A stretch of 64,000 nt of DNA. Source: Bombilactobacillus folatiphilus. Its GTDB lineage: Bacteria > Bacillota > Bacilli > Lactobacillales > Lactobacillaceae. Shown one piece after another: positions 46,284 through 53,888 of the stretch. The notes beneath the pieces were generated by a model. The model worked only from the letters and a program-made list of their open reading frames with translations, was not told where the DNA came from and made no database searches. The stretch is from NCBI RefSeq assembly GCF_023380265.1, contig NZ_CP093366.1, positions 1,302,001-1,366,000 of the forward strand. The letters run 5' to 3'. A program made the position numbers and the translations under genes. The first letter of the stretch is position 1. The number at the start of each line of letters is the position of its first letter.

Positions 46284-46631
46284 TTAAATTTTAAGCAAAT
46301 CAACATGGCCATCAATCAAACCTGCGTGAGCTCCTGACAAACTCAAACTACCATTGGCAGTAAGGTCTAACGTTAATTGGTCGTCCAAGTAAGTCGCCGA
46401 ATAATCCTTAATCCAAAAATCACCCATAGAAGTTGCTAATTTTTGGTTAAACGCCGAATCGGCCGCCAACTGCTGAACGATTAGCAGTTGAAAATCAACG
46501 TCTAAACTACAACTGGTTTCGTCATGCGCAAACTCACCTACGCCATCATTAAAATTCAATAGTAATGTCAGTTTTTGATCAACGTAAGGTTGCAACTTAA
46601 CTTGCGCTGCTGGTGTAATTGTGAGAAACAT
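46284..46631 (-). CDS. HesB/YqkB-type Fe-S biogenesis family protein
   Basis: 115 residues from ATG 46631 with SD AAAGGAG about 9 nt upstream. The start MFLTITPAAQVKLQPY, LNFNDGVGEF, SCSLDVDFQL, and the end segment IKDYSATYLDDQLTLDL resemble the iron-sulfur cluster biosynthesis family proteins of lactobacilli, which lack the three cysteines of true A-type carriers. The frame continues upstream without a stop into an unrelated membrane ORF. I take this as the native gene with the membrane ORF joined by an insertion or deletion event. Confidence 0.75.
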   Translation of the reverse strand: MFLTITPAAQVKLQPYVDQKLTLLLNFNDGVGEFAHDETSCSLDVDFQLLIVQQLAADSAFNQKLATSMGDFWIKDYSATYLDDQLTLDLTANGSLSLSGAHAGLIDGHVDLLKI

Positions 46632-47138
46632 TGTGGTCATCTCCTTTGTAGTGAATAACTTTTTTACTTTATACCGAAACTCACAAAATAATTTATCATC
46701 AGATTTAATTGTAAGTTCATTATAGCTCATGTATGTGGAACAACTTAACATATAATGAAAAATAGAATTAGCAATTGTTTGATAGGTAAAATATATGACT
46801 ATAACTGATAATATAACCATCCCGTACACACCACAATACACAAAAGTTTTCAATAAAGCGTATACTTCTGTAAAATCATGCAGTTGATTAATAGTAAAAG
46901 ACGTATATTTCAAACCAAAAGAAAAGTACAACGACGCAATTGCTATAACAACCGATACAAAAGAAATAATAACAGAAATTGTTGATGTATTTGCCGATTC
47001 TTTTTCCAACTGTTTAAATATTTCCATATCATATCTTCGTATTTCCTTTAAATATTCAATAGATTTTCTATTATGTAGACGAACAATCTTAAAAGACAGA
47101 ATTGAAATACAAATTAGTAAAAATGTTATAAATTTCAT
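46284..47138 (-). CDS. Membrane ORF in frame with the Fe-S gene (possible fusion)
   Basis: The 284-codon frame from ATG 47138 gives an N-terminal part (about 1-169) with three predicted helices (3-19, about 50-74, about 94-117) and charged linkers, then the complete HesB/YqkB-like protein (170-284). The N-terminal part is unrecognised and very AT-rich, unlike the Fe-S part. Translation could give the fusion, but the internal SD and ATG at 46631 argue for two products. The membrane protein's own stop may have been lost at the junction near 46640. It may belong with the two genes upstream. Confidence 0.5.
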   Translation of the reverse strand: MKFITFLLICISILSFKIVRLHNRKSIEYLKEIRRYDMEIFKQLEKESANTSTISVIISFVSVVIAIASLYFSFGLKYTSFTINQLHDFTEVYALLKTFVYCGVYGMVILSVIVIYFTYQTIANSIFHYMLSCSTYMSYNELTIKSDDKLFCEFRYKVKKLFTTKEMTTMFLTITPAAQVKLQPYVDQKLTLLLNFNDGVGEFAHDETSCSLDVDFQLLIVQQLAADSAFNQKLATSMGDFWIKDYSATYLDDQLTLDLTANGSLSLSGAHAGLIDGHVDLLKI

Positions 47139-47362
47139 GCATATAAAACATTTATTTATATACTACATAAATATAAAGAGAAAATAGTCATTAAAATCAT
47201 AAATATCAGCCAGAAATAAGAACAAATAGGCAAACAACTGTTTCTTATTTTTTTATAGCTTAAATTTTTTATATTACTATTAAGTTGATTTTTTATTAGT
47301 CACCATGCAAATTCACTTCCTAAAATTTTCACGTAGATAATTGAAATACTATTTAAAACAAA

Positions 47363-47839
47363 TTAATTATCGAATTTCTTTTTTTTCTTAGGTTTTTTTT
47401 CACCGTAAAAAATCAAAAAAATTGAAAGTTGTGCAACAATGTAAGCATAAGTTATACAGACCACCAATATAAAAGCCCATAGGAAATAAAATAATAATAC
47501 TATCCGATTTTTATAATAAATAAGCAGCTGAAATATAATCGTTAAAATCAAACTAAAAAATGAATATCCTATACACCTTTTTAAGAGTTTAGGTAATTCA
47601 TCTTTATCCTTAGAATCCATCAATTTTTTCATTAGTGAAGATTTCATTTCAGAAATAATAATTCCGTAAAAAGCCGTATAAAAACCAATGATAATGGACA
47701 AAAATCCTACAATTGAATCAAGAGCACTACTCATACCATTGGAAGTATAATCAAAATTCAAATAATACTTCAACAGTAAAAGAACAATATCAACTATTAC
47801 GCCAAAAAAATAAGGTTTTATATATACGGACCGTTTCAA
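47363..47839 (-). CDS. Unrecognised four-helix membrane protein
   Basis: 158 residues, start TTG 47839 with AAAAGGGG 9 nt upstream. About four predicted helices (8-27, 40-62, 94-112, 116-145) and a very basic tail (KKPKKKKKFDN). I do not recognise a family. It starts 14 bp after the DUF6731-like gene, so they form an operon. Small multi-helix proteins next to a cytosolic partner of unknown function are a common layout of phage-defence or toxin modules, but that is inference. AT content is clearly higher than in the flanking metabolic genes. Confidence 0.65.
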   Translation of the reverse strand: MKRSVYIKPYFFGVIVDIVLLLLKYYLNFDYTSNGMSSALDSIVGFLSIIIGFYTAFYGIIISEMKSSLMKKLMDSKDKDELPKLLKRCIGYSFFSLILTIIFQLLIYYKNRIVLLFYFLWAFILVVCITYAYIVAQLSIFLIFYGEKKPKKKKKFDN

Positions 47840-47853
47840 AATTAAATCCCCTT

Positions 47854-48618
47854 TTATACATTGTCACTTAAAATACTTCTAAACGACATACCTTCCACGC
47901 CAAAATAATTCTCAATTAACTTATCTAAAACTACGTCTTTTCTTAAATGTTTTTTCTTTCCTTTCTCCCTATTAACAAAATTAATTGTTCTAGTCAATTT
48001 TTCATTAAGTAAATCGTATGGTTCCACTCTTTGATTTCCTATTTTTCCCCTTAACTTTGCTCTTTTAAAGCTAGACTTATGGTCTTGAACCAGTTCACTT
48101 ATTTTTTTAGTCAATTCGCGCTTTAAAGATTTCTTTTGTGAATGACCTACGGATATGACAACAGAAATTTTTTCTCCATCTAAATCTTCTAATACTTTTT
48201 TAAAATAAGACAGTCCCTGATAAGCATACGAAGGGATATCTTCATTTCCTTGCGCATATGATAATTCGATACTTCTATAATTATCTATATCCTTCAATTT
48301 TTGTAATTTTTCTCTATCTGCAACAGGTTTAAAATATATATCAAGTTCATGAATACCAGATTCATCTTTATCATTCATTTTCTTGTACATCTCTTGAAAA
48401 TACTCCGTAATACCTGTTATAGATAAACTATGAAAATTTCTCTGAATACATAATGAACAGAACTGTGTATCAAAAATCATACCAATGTCCTCAGCTACAT
48501 ATTCGTCTTTATCCAAATCTAATTCTTCCAAAGAATCGTCAGAACTTTTAGTTAAAGCTATTCCTTCATCTCTAAGTCTAGTAAAATGAGCGTAAAATAA
48601 ATTATAACCACCCATCAT
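47854..48618 (-). CDS. DUF6731-like protein, probably 5'-truncated
   Basis: 254 residues, soluble and charged. FYAHFTRLRDEG, LDLDKDEYVAEDIGMIFD, and CSLCIQRNFHSLSITGITEYF resemble, from memory, DUF6731 proteins seen in mobile or defence regions; the match is uncertain. Members usually begin further upstream. The ATG at 48618 has no SD and sits in the left arm of a 12-bp inverted repeat; the frame stays open upstream only to a TAG at 48672. The first residues of the family are therefore probably missing. It is followed by a four-helix membrane protein. Confidence 0.55.
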   Translation of the reverse strand: MMGGYNLFYAHFTRLRDEGIALTKSSDDSLEELDLDKDEYVAEDIGMIFDTQFCSLCIQRNFHSLSITGITEYFQEMYKKMNDKDESGIHELDIYFKPVADREKLQKLKDIDNYRSIELSYAQGNEDIPSYAYQGLSYFKKVLEDLDGEKISVVISVGHSQKKSLKRELTKKISELVQDHKSSFKRAKLRGKIGNQRVEPYDLLNEKLTRTINFVNREKGKKKHLRKDVVLDKLIENYFGVEGMSFRSILSDNV

Positions 48619-48644
48619 CTTTAACTGTTCATCAGTTAAAGATG
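48616..48644. repeat. 12-bp inverted repeat at a gene-fragment junction
   Basis: CATCTTTAACTG (48616-48627), 5-nt TTCAT, CAGTTAAAGATG (48633-48644). The outer ends are the ATGs of the two divergent fragments on either side. No T-run follows, so it is not a clear terminator. Confidence 0.8.
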
Positions 48645-48842
48645 GTTTACTTAAATCGTACAGATAATACTAAAGTAAGTGGCAATCATCTACACATATA
48701 TAAGCTTGATTCTAGTGAAGACAACAATCACACATATGCTTATGATTTAAGCAAATACGGTAATTTTATTTCTACAGACAGCTTAGAAGAATCATTCGAA
48801 AAATTTATTAGTTTCATAAATATCAAGTATGAAAGGTCGTGA
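48642..48842 (+). pseudogene. 5'-truncated DUF6978-like gene
   Basis: 66 codons: NRTDNTKVSGNHLHIYKLD, then YAYDLSKYGNF and LEESFEKFISFINI. This looks like only the C-terminal third of DUF6978-type proteins (about 150 residues), whose N-terminus would lie where the inverted repeat and the opposite-strand gene now are. The ATG has no SD. Its TGA overlaps a GTG of the DUF1828 gene, the usual coupling of that pair, which supports a remnant of a real operon. Confidence 0.55.
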
Positions 48843-48847
48843 ATTTT

Positions 48848-49630
48848 ATGGCTAATGCCAAAGAGTTAAGTGAAGCTTATATAAAATGGGTAAAAGAATC
48901 CTATAAATATCAACAAATTTCTAATGAGACTGTTCGCATTGATTTACCATTTTTAGACAATTTTTCTGATGAAATTGTTATGTATGTAATATCTGAAGAC
49001 GCTGATAATTTAAGAATAACTGACGATGGTTGGACATTAGACAATTTACAATCTTTAGGACTCAATATTCTGCACTCACCTAGTCGCAAAAAATTATTGA
49101 ATACACAATTAAATGCCTACGGTGTTCAGCTTCAAGATGATGAACTATATATTCAAACCCATATTGACAAATTTGCTGCAGATAAGCATCGTTTTCTGCA
49201 AGCAATTTTATTTATTAATGATATGTTCATGTTAAATCACAAGAAAACAACGGATATTTTTCTGGAAGATGTCAACAATTTTTTTACCAAAAACAACATT
49301 CGAACATTCAAAAATATTTCTTATATTGGTAAAAGTGGTCTGCCTCATAAATATGATTTTGCCATTTCGGGAATTGCAAATAAAATCCCAGAAAAATTAA
49401 TTAAAACTATGTCGAGCAAAAACAATTCACTGTACGCCAAAGCAATATTGGCTGATATCGAACAAACTAGATATGTCACCGAATCGGACACCAATTACTA
49501 TGTCTTTTTAAACGATCAAGATGGCCACAAGCAAGTTAAAACAGAAATCATCAAGCTTTTTAAAGATAACCAAATTGAACCGGTTTTATATAGTCAAAAA
49601 AAACAATATATTAAAGAATTTAGCGCATAA
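48848..49630 (+). CDS. DUF1828/DUF1829 domain protein
   Basis: 260 residues from ATG 48848 (AAAGG about 11 nt upstream; an in-frame GTG at 48839 is an alternative). N-terminal DUF1828: RIDLPFLDNFSDEIVMYV and LRITDDGWTLDNLQSLGLNI. The C-terminal half fits DUF1829 (NIRTFKNISYIGKSGLPHKYDFAISG). The biochemical role of this family is unknown; genes occur in mobile and prophage-like regions next to DUF6978, as here. The frame is intact although its operon partner is truncated. Confidence 0.7.
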   Translation: MANAKELSEAYIKWVKESYKYQQISNETVRIDLPFLDNFSDEIVMYVISEDADNLRITDDGWTLDNLQSLGLNILHSPSRKKLLNTQLNAYGVQLQDDELYIQTHIDKFAADKHRFLQAILFINDMFMLNHKKTTDIFLEDVNNFFTKNNIRTFKNISYIGKSGLPHKYDFAISGIANKIPEKLIKTMSSKNNSLYAKAILADIEQTRYVTESDTNYYVFLNDQDGHKQVKTEIIKLFKDNQIEPVLYSQKKQYIKEFSA

Positions 49631-49646
49631 TTACTAATTTCATGCC

Positions 49647-49691
49647 CATAAAAAACAGAAAGCCCAGCATAAGCCAGACTTTCTGTTTTTC
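49647..49691. terminator. Bidirectional terminator after the DUF1828 gene
   Basis: AAAAACAGAAAG (5' arm) and CTTTCTGTTTTT (3' arm) enclose a 16-nt loop with further GGC/GCC-type pairing; works in both directions. Confidence 0.75.
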
Positions 49692-49694
49692 ATA

Positions 49695-51552
49695 TCAATC
49701 AACACTATTTATCATATTATACGTCATCGTGGCGCCATACTTGCCTGCTTTGGTTCCCAAAATGCCATTCGGCAAAACTAACTCTACTTTGGAATAATAA
49801 ATTGTCTGATTTCCCGGAGTTGTCGAGTGCAATAACTGCGTGGCCGAACTAGCGCCTGCTTGATCTAAACCTGTTTGATTTGTCATTTGGCCCACATCAT
49901 CCACCAAATGAAACGGACTGAGCCGAGCACTGATAAACTACCGTCGCTGAATTCAAACTATAAGAAGCGTGTGCACTACCCGTAATCACTTTGGGATTAA
50001 ATAACCGTTTTGGGACTAGTCTGATAAGCCGTATCAATCACACCCGTGGTAACTTTGTCAGGCGCAATGGCTTGCTGATTTTTATCAACATATTTCACCG
50101 TCACTTGCCCTGTCGGCGCCTCAAACTGTACGGAATCAGTATTCCCCGTGGATTGACTCCAACTATCCGTATTCATTTTATCAAATTCCGTCGGTGTGCC
50201 CGCCACCTCAATCACATTCTGCTCATTCATTTTTGGTAACCATTTCGAACTATCTGGCACTAAATGGCCATTGACGTGAATCCGATACAAGCGATTGTAA
50301 AAAGTAGCCTGACTCAAAACACTTGACTTGGCCGTGACTCCCAACTGATTGTTAACTAATTGGATATCAAAATTCTTGGTCACATTGGTTCCATTCGTAT
50401 CGGTTACTGTTGTCAAACTCGGATTCACTATGATCAAGGGATCAATCGGTAACGACACTTTCCAACCAGTAAAATAACCACGCACATTTTCATAAGGCAC
50501 AGTCTGATTGATTTCATACAAAGAACTATCTTGATAAGCATTGGCCACAGGTAAACCTTTAATTGCCGGCGGTGGTGCTTGAATATTACTAAACGAATCC
50601 TGCGTGTAATCAACTGTTCCCCCACCATTCGGTGTCTTGGGATTAGGTCCAAACGAATAAGAAAAATCTGACACCCGATCATACGTCAGCGTCAAGCCCG
50701 ATGATGTAGGACCAGTCCCTGATGGATCCGTCCCTTGAAAAATTTGATCGTGAAACGATAAATGATTTTTGGCTGGCGTCATCGTAATCAATTTTTGAAT
50801 CGGTGTATTGACCGTCACAATTTTCAATTCATTAATTTCCAGAAAGAACCAGTATCCTGATAAAATGAGCGGCTTTTGTGTAGCATGATCTAAAAAATGA
50901 ATATCAACCGAAATCGTATAATCATCGTTAGAGGAACCCGAGTTCGAACCGCATACCAAAAAAGAATTAGTATCTATCCCCAAATCAATCAAACCAAATT
51001 TAGTTTTCACTGGCTGCTGCTGGGCAACATCTACTTTAACATCAACATTTTTTCCTTGATAAAACCCGACGTTCGTATACTTCGCCCAACTTTGTATAAC
51101 ATCATTTAGCGGTGCCCGAAACACAACATAATCAGATGATGGATGTTGAAACAAAGTAGCTTGTTCAACTTGATAATTCACATTAGGATCATCCGAACCA
51201 TAGCTAACTTGCGTCTGATCCGTGAACATGGGGCGAAACGAATGTGCTGCATCCACTGCTGGCGCTCCGGATCCCATCTCAGAAACTAAATTAACCCCAG
51301 GATATTTATCCATCGTTTGCCAAGTAATTGACTTTGGAGTCAAATTTTTTTAGAATGGTTGGATCGCATTCGTGTCAGCACCCGTAAGTAATTGAGCAGA
51401 TTTAATTGTTTCTGCAAAATTTGTTTTAATTGACGCGTTGACTGGCATACTGAAACTAATTTGGAATAGAAAACACAATCCTAAAAGGAGTGACCCCCAA
51501 GAATTTTCTTATAGTTACTATTAGTTTTAGCTAAATAAAAATAATCGCGCAT
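49695..51552 (-). pseudogene. Decayed MucBP-type secreted surface protein
   Basis: Reading from ATG 51552 (AGGAAG SD) gives MRDYFYLAKTN... and a hydrophobic signal (LLLGLCFLFQISFSMP) after a frameshift in a G5 tract (51494-51498). An in-frame TAA then occurs at about 51354, followed by a 448-codon frame (51343-49997) ending in an MucBP-like segment (VTVKYVDKNQQAIAPDKV). Further one-base shifts at about 50000 and 49943 lead to the final frame (LVDDVGQMTNQTG, ends at 49695). No sortase motif is seen at the end. Three shifts plus one stop make expression as one adhesin impossible. Confidence 0.85.
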
Positions 51553-51567
51553 TTTATCATACTTCCT

Positions 51568-51820
51568 CTAATTTTGCAGACAATTACACTTGTGAAATTG
51601 ATTTCAGTATAAAACGTTTAATTTACTTCTGCAAATAGTCTAGAAATACAAATAACAATTTATGTTAATTTTTTTGCGCAAAAACAAAATGATATATATT
51701 TAATTCATTAAAATTATTCCTAATGATTATGATTTATACAAAATTTAATATTTTTATAACTGATAATTAATCATTTTATTATTGATAAGATTTTTTTATA
51801 AATCGTTTGTTATTAATATT
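51568..51820. other. AT-rich spacer without recognisable gene
   Basis: About 250 bp of very AT-rich sequence between the two pseudogenes. No ORF, hairpin with T-run or promoter stands out. Confidence 0.6.
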
Positions 51821-52341
51821 TCAATACTGTTCCAATAACGTCAATAATAACGGCTGCTGCTTTTGCGTGAAGTGTCCATCATTGCGTAAAATCAGTGTTC
51901 CACCCAAATGCTCAAATAAAATTTGACCCTGTTGTTCATTGCAATTGAAAGGATCGTTGAACGAATTAAAAATATAAAACTCATTAGCGTTTTGGCTAAT
52001 CGTTTTCCAGTCATAAGCATCCTTTAAAGTCGTATGGTGCATGCCATTTGGTTGACAATAGCCAGCTAACAAATAAACCGCTTTGACGGGCACTGCCTGT
52101 TGTTCTAACAAAGCAAAAATAATATTGGTACCCGCCGAATGACCAATCAAAATGGTTTCTTGATCAATTTTCAAGTGCATTCCCTGAATAATGTCTCTGT
52201 CAATGGTTCTTGATCCAATCTCGGTAAATCCGCAACAATTGTGGCAATCCCACGTGAATTCAAATTCCGTGAAATATTTGGATACCAAAACTGCTTTGCA
52301 GTAGCATGCGGTGCTGACCCATGAAAAATAATTGCATTCAC
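51821..52341 (-). pseudogene. Frameshifted RBBP9/YdeN-type serine hydrolase
   Basis: From GTG 52341 (GGGAG 8 nt upstream) the frame reads NAIIFHGSAPHATAKQFWYP and IVADLPRLDQEPLTETL, the normal family N-terminus, then stops near 52175. The rest is found one base out of frame from about 52200: ILIGHSAGTNIIFALL (nucleophile elbow G-H-S-A-G), NDPFN (Asp) and NDGHF (His). All three catalytic residues survive but on separate frames. A single-base indel near 52190-52205 explains it. Confidence 0.8.
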
Positions 52342-52410
52342 GCCAATGACTCCCGTTCTATTAATTTTCGTATCCCTTATATACTTTTTTCACATAACGT
52401 ATGTACAAAA

Positions 52411-52437
52411 TAAAAAAGCCTGGCGCCAGCCAAACTT
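52411..52437 (-). terminator. Probable terminator of the aldo/keto reductase gene
   Basis: On the minus strand the GC palindrome CTGGCGCCAG lies next to six T (plus A-run 52412-52417), just after the stop at 52470. Confidence 0.5.
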
Positions 52438-52469
52438 TCTTATCTTGCTTTCTGCATTCATCAATCTTT

Positions 52470-53324
52470 TTAAAGCGTGAATTGCGTAACTGACTCCACC
52501 CTTTGAGGATCTGCATGGTCAAAAAAGAGACTAGTTTTAGTATCTAAAGCTGTAATTTGTTCGATTTCAGCAGCGGTTAATGCAAAATCCCAAATATCTA
52601 AATTCTCTTGCATGCGCTTTTGATGGGTTGATTTAGGAATAATTACCACGCCTTCTTGAATTAAGAAGCGTAACGCCACTTGAGCGGCCGTTTTGTCATG
52701 CTCAGCGCCAATTTCTTTTAACGTCGCATTATTGAAAAAGTCGTTGCGTCCTTCCGCAAATGGTCCCCAAGATTCAATTTGCGTACCATATTTTTGTAAA
52801 TATTCCCGATCAATTTGGCGCTGATGAAACACATGCGTCTCTAACTGATTAACGGCGGGAACAATCCGATTAAATTTTACCAAATCAACATAACGATCTG
52901 GATAAAAATTCGACACTCCAATCGCGCGAAGCTTCCCCTCCTCATACATATCTTCTAAAGCGCGATAAGCACCATAATAATCACCATAAGGTTGATGTAA
53001 TAACACCAAATCCAAATAATCGGTTTGTAATTTGCGCAAAGATTCCTCAACTGAAGCTTTTGTTTGCTCATAACCATAATTGGAAATCCAAACTTTTGTC
53101 GTCAAAAAAATATCTTGGCGATCGACTGAACTTTCGGCAATTGCGGCACCCACTGCCTCCTCATTATGATAGGCCTGCGCGGTATCTAAAGAACGATACC
53201 CAATCTCTAAGGCATCCTTGACTGCTTGTTTGCAAGTTTCTAAATCATCAATTTGGTAAACTCCAAAACCTTCTTGGGGCATTTTGACCCCATTATTTAA
53301 CGTCAAAGTTGCTATTTCTGCCAT
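52470..53324 (-). CDS. Aldo/keto reductase under MerR control
   Basis: 284 residues from ATG 53324 (SD GGAGG 8 nt upstream). Catalytic Asp and Tyr in LDTAQAYHNE, Lys in FLTTKVWI, His in LVLLHQPYG; cofactor loop IPKSTHQKRMQ. It reduces aldehydes or ketones with NADPH. It is divergent from a MerR regulator whose dyad fills a 19-bp promoter spacer, so expression is likely induced by the reductase's toxic carbonyl substrate or a related stress. Confidence 0.9.
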   Translation of the reverse strand: MAEIATLTLNNGVKMPQEGFGVYQIDDLETCKQAVKDALEIGYRSLDTAQAYHNEEAVGAAIAESSVDRQDIFLTTKVWISNYGYEQTKASVEESLRKLQTDYLDLVLLHQPYGDYYGAYRALEDMYEEGKLRAIGVSNFYPDRYVDLVKFNRIVPAVNQLETHVFHQRQIDREYLQKYGTQIESWGPFAEGRNDFFNNATLKEIGAEHDKTAAQVALRFLIQEGVVIIPKSTHQKRMQENLDIWDFALTAAEIEQITALDTKTSLFFDHADPQRVESVTQFTL

Positions 53325-53358
53325 TATCTTTACCTCCATCAATCCTCAATGTATACTT

Positions 53359-53389
53359 AGTCTAGTTCCTTCGAGTTACACGAAGTCAA
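53359..53389 (-). promoter_or_regulatory. MerR-type promoter with 19-bp spacer and dyad
   Basis: On the minus strand TTGACT (53384-53389), 19 nt, TAGACT (53359-53364). The dyad CTTCG-7 nt-CGAAG (53369-53385) is centred in the over-long spacer, the hallmark of promoters untwisted by MerR proteins. Confidence 0.8.
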
Positions 53390-53425
53390 GCTGGAATCAA
53401 AATTTTTTGGAGGAGAAAACAAAAT

Positions 53426-53833
53426 TTGCTAACTGTGAAAGAGGCGGCTACCCAATTAAATCTGACCGAACACACCATTCGTTATTATACTGATCAAGGA
53501 CTGGTACCCAGTGTCCAACGTGACCAAAATAATCGCCGGCTATTTGACCAAAGTGCCCTCAATTGGCTCCAAGGTTGTCACAATTTACGTTTAACCGGGA
53601 TGAGCATTGAAAATGTTAAACACTATGTCGATTTATGTTTGCAAGGAGCTTCGACGATTCCTGAACGCTATCAATTAATCGAAGAACAATACCAAAATGC
53701 GCAACAACAATTAAAAGACGTGCAAACCCGCATCAAATATTTAAAACACAAAAAGCAATTATATGAAGATGAACTCAAGAATGCGCAAACAGACGTGATG
53801 AATCCTGACACTTGGCCTGTAAAAACTAAATAA
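53426..53833 (+). CDS. MerR-family regulator of the divergent reductase
   Basis: 135 residues from TTG 53426 (SD GGAGGAG about 10 nt upstream). The MerR helix-turn-helix is VKEAATQLNLTEHTIRYYTDQGLVPSVQRDQNNRRLFDQ and a coiled-coil dimer helix follows (about 85-122). There is no cysteine metal-binding loop at the C-terminus, so it belongs to the aldehyde- or redox-responding AdhR-like group and not to metal sensors. It should act at the 19-bp-spacer promoter upstream of the reductase. Confidence 0.9.
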   Translation: MLTVKEAATQLNLTEHTIRYYTDQGLVPSVQRDQNNRRLFDQSALNWLQGCHNLRLTGMSIENVKHYVDLCLQGASTIPERYQLIEEQYQNAQQQLKDVQTRIKYLKHKKQLYEDELKNAQTDVMNPDTWPVKTK

Positions 53834-53888
53834 AAATGATCTAATTTCTAAAGTCCAATTAACTTTAAAAACCAGATCATTTTTTTAA
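53830..53888. terminator. Terminator between merR and the DHA2 gene
   Basis: AAATGATCT and AGATCATTT close a long hairpin with an inner AAAGT/ACTTT helix; T-run rightward, A-run on the other side. Confidence 0.65.

Noticed and set aside
48642..48842. Complete small gene
   Set aside because: No SD, start inside an inverted repeat, and similarity only to the C-terminal part of a longer family.
51344..51360. Frameshift in the A7 tract of the MucBP pseudogene
   Set aside because: Reading the codons shows the flanking frames are the same; the break there is an in-frame TAA, not a shift.
46284..51600. Prophage or integrative element
   Set aside because: No integrase, transposase, phage structural gene or flanking direct repeat could be found.
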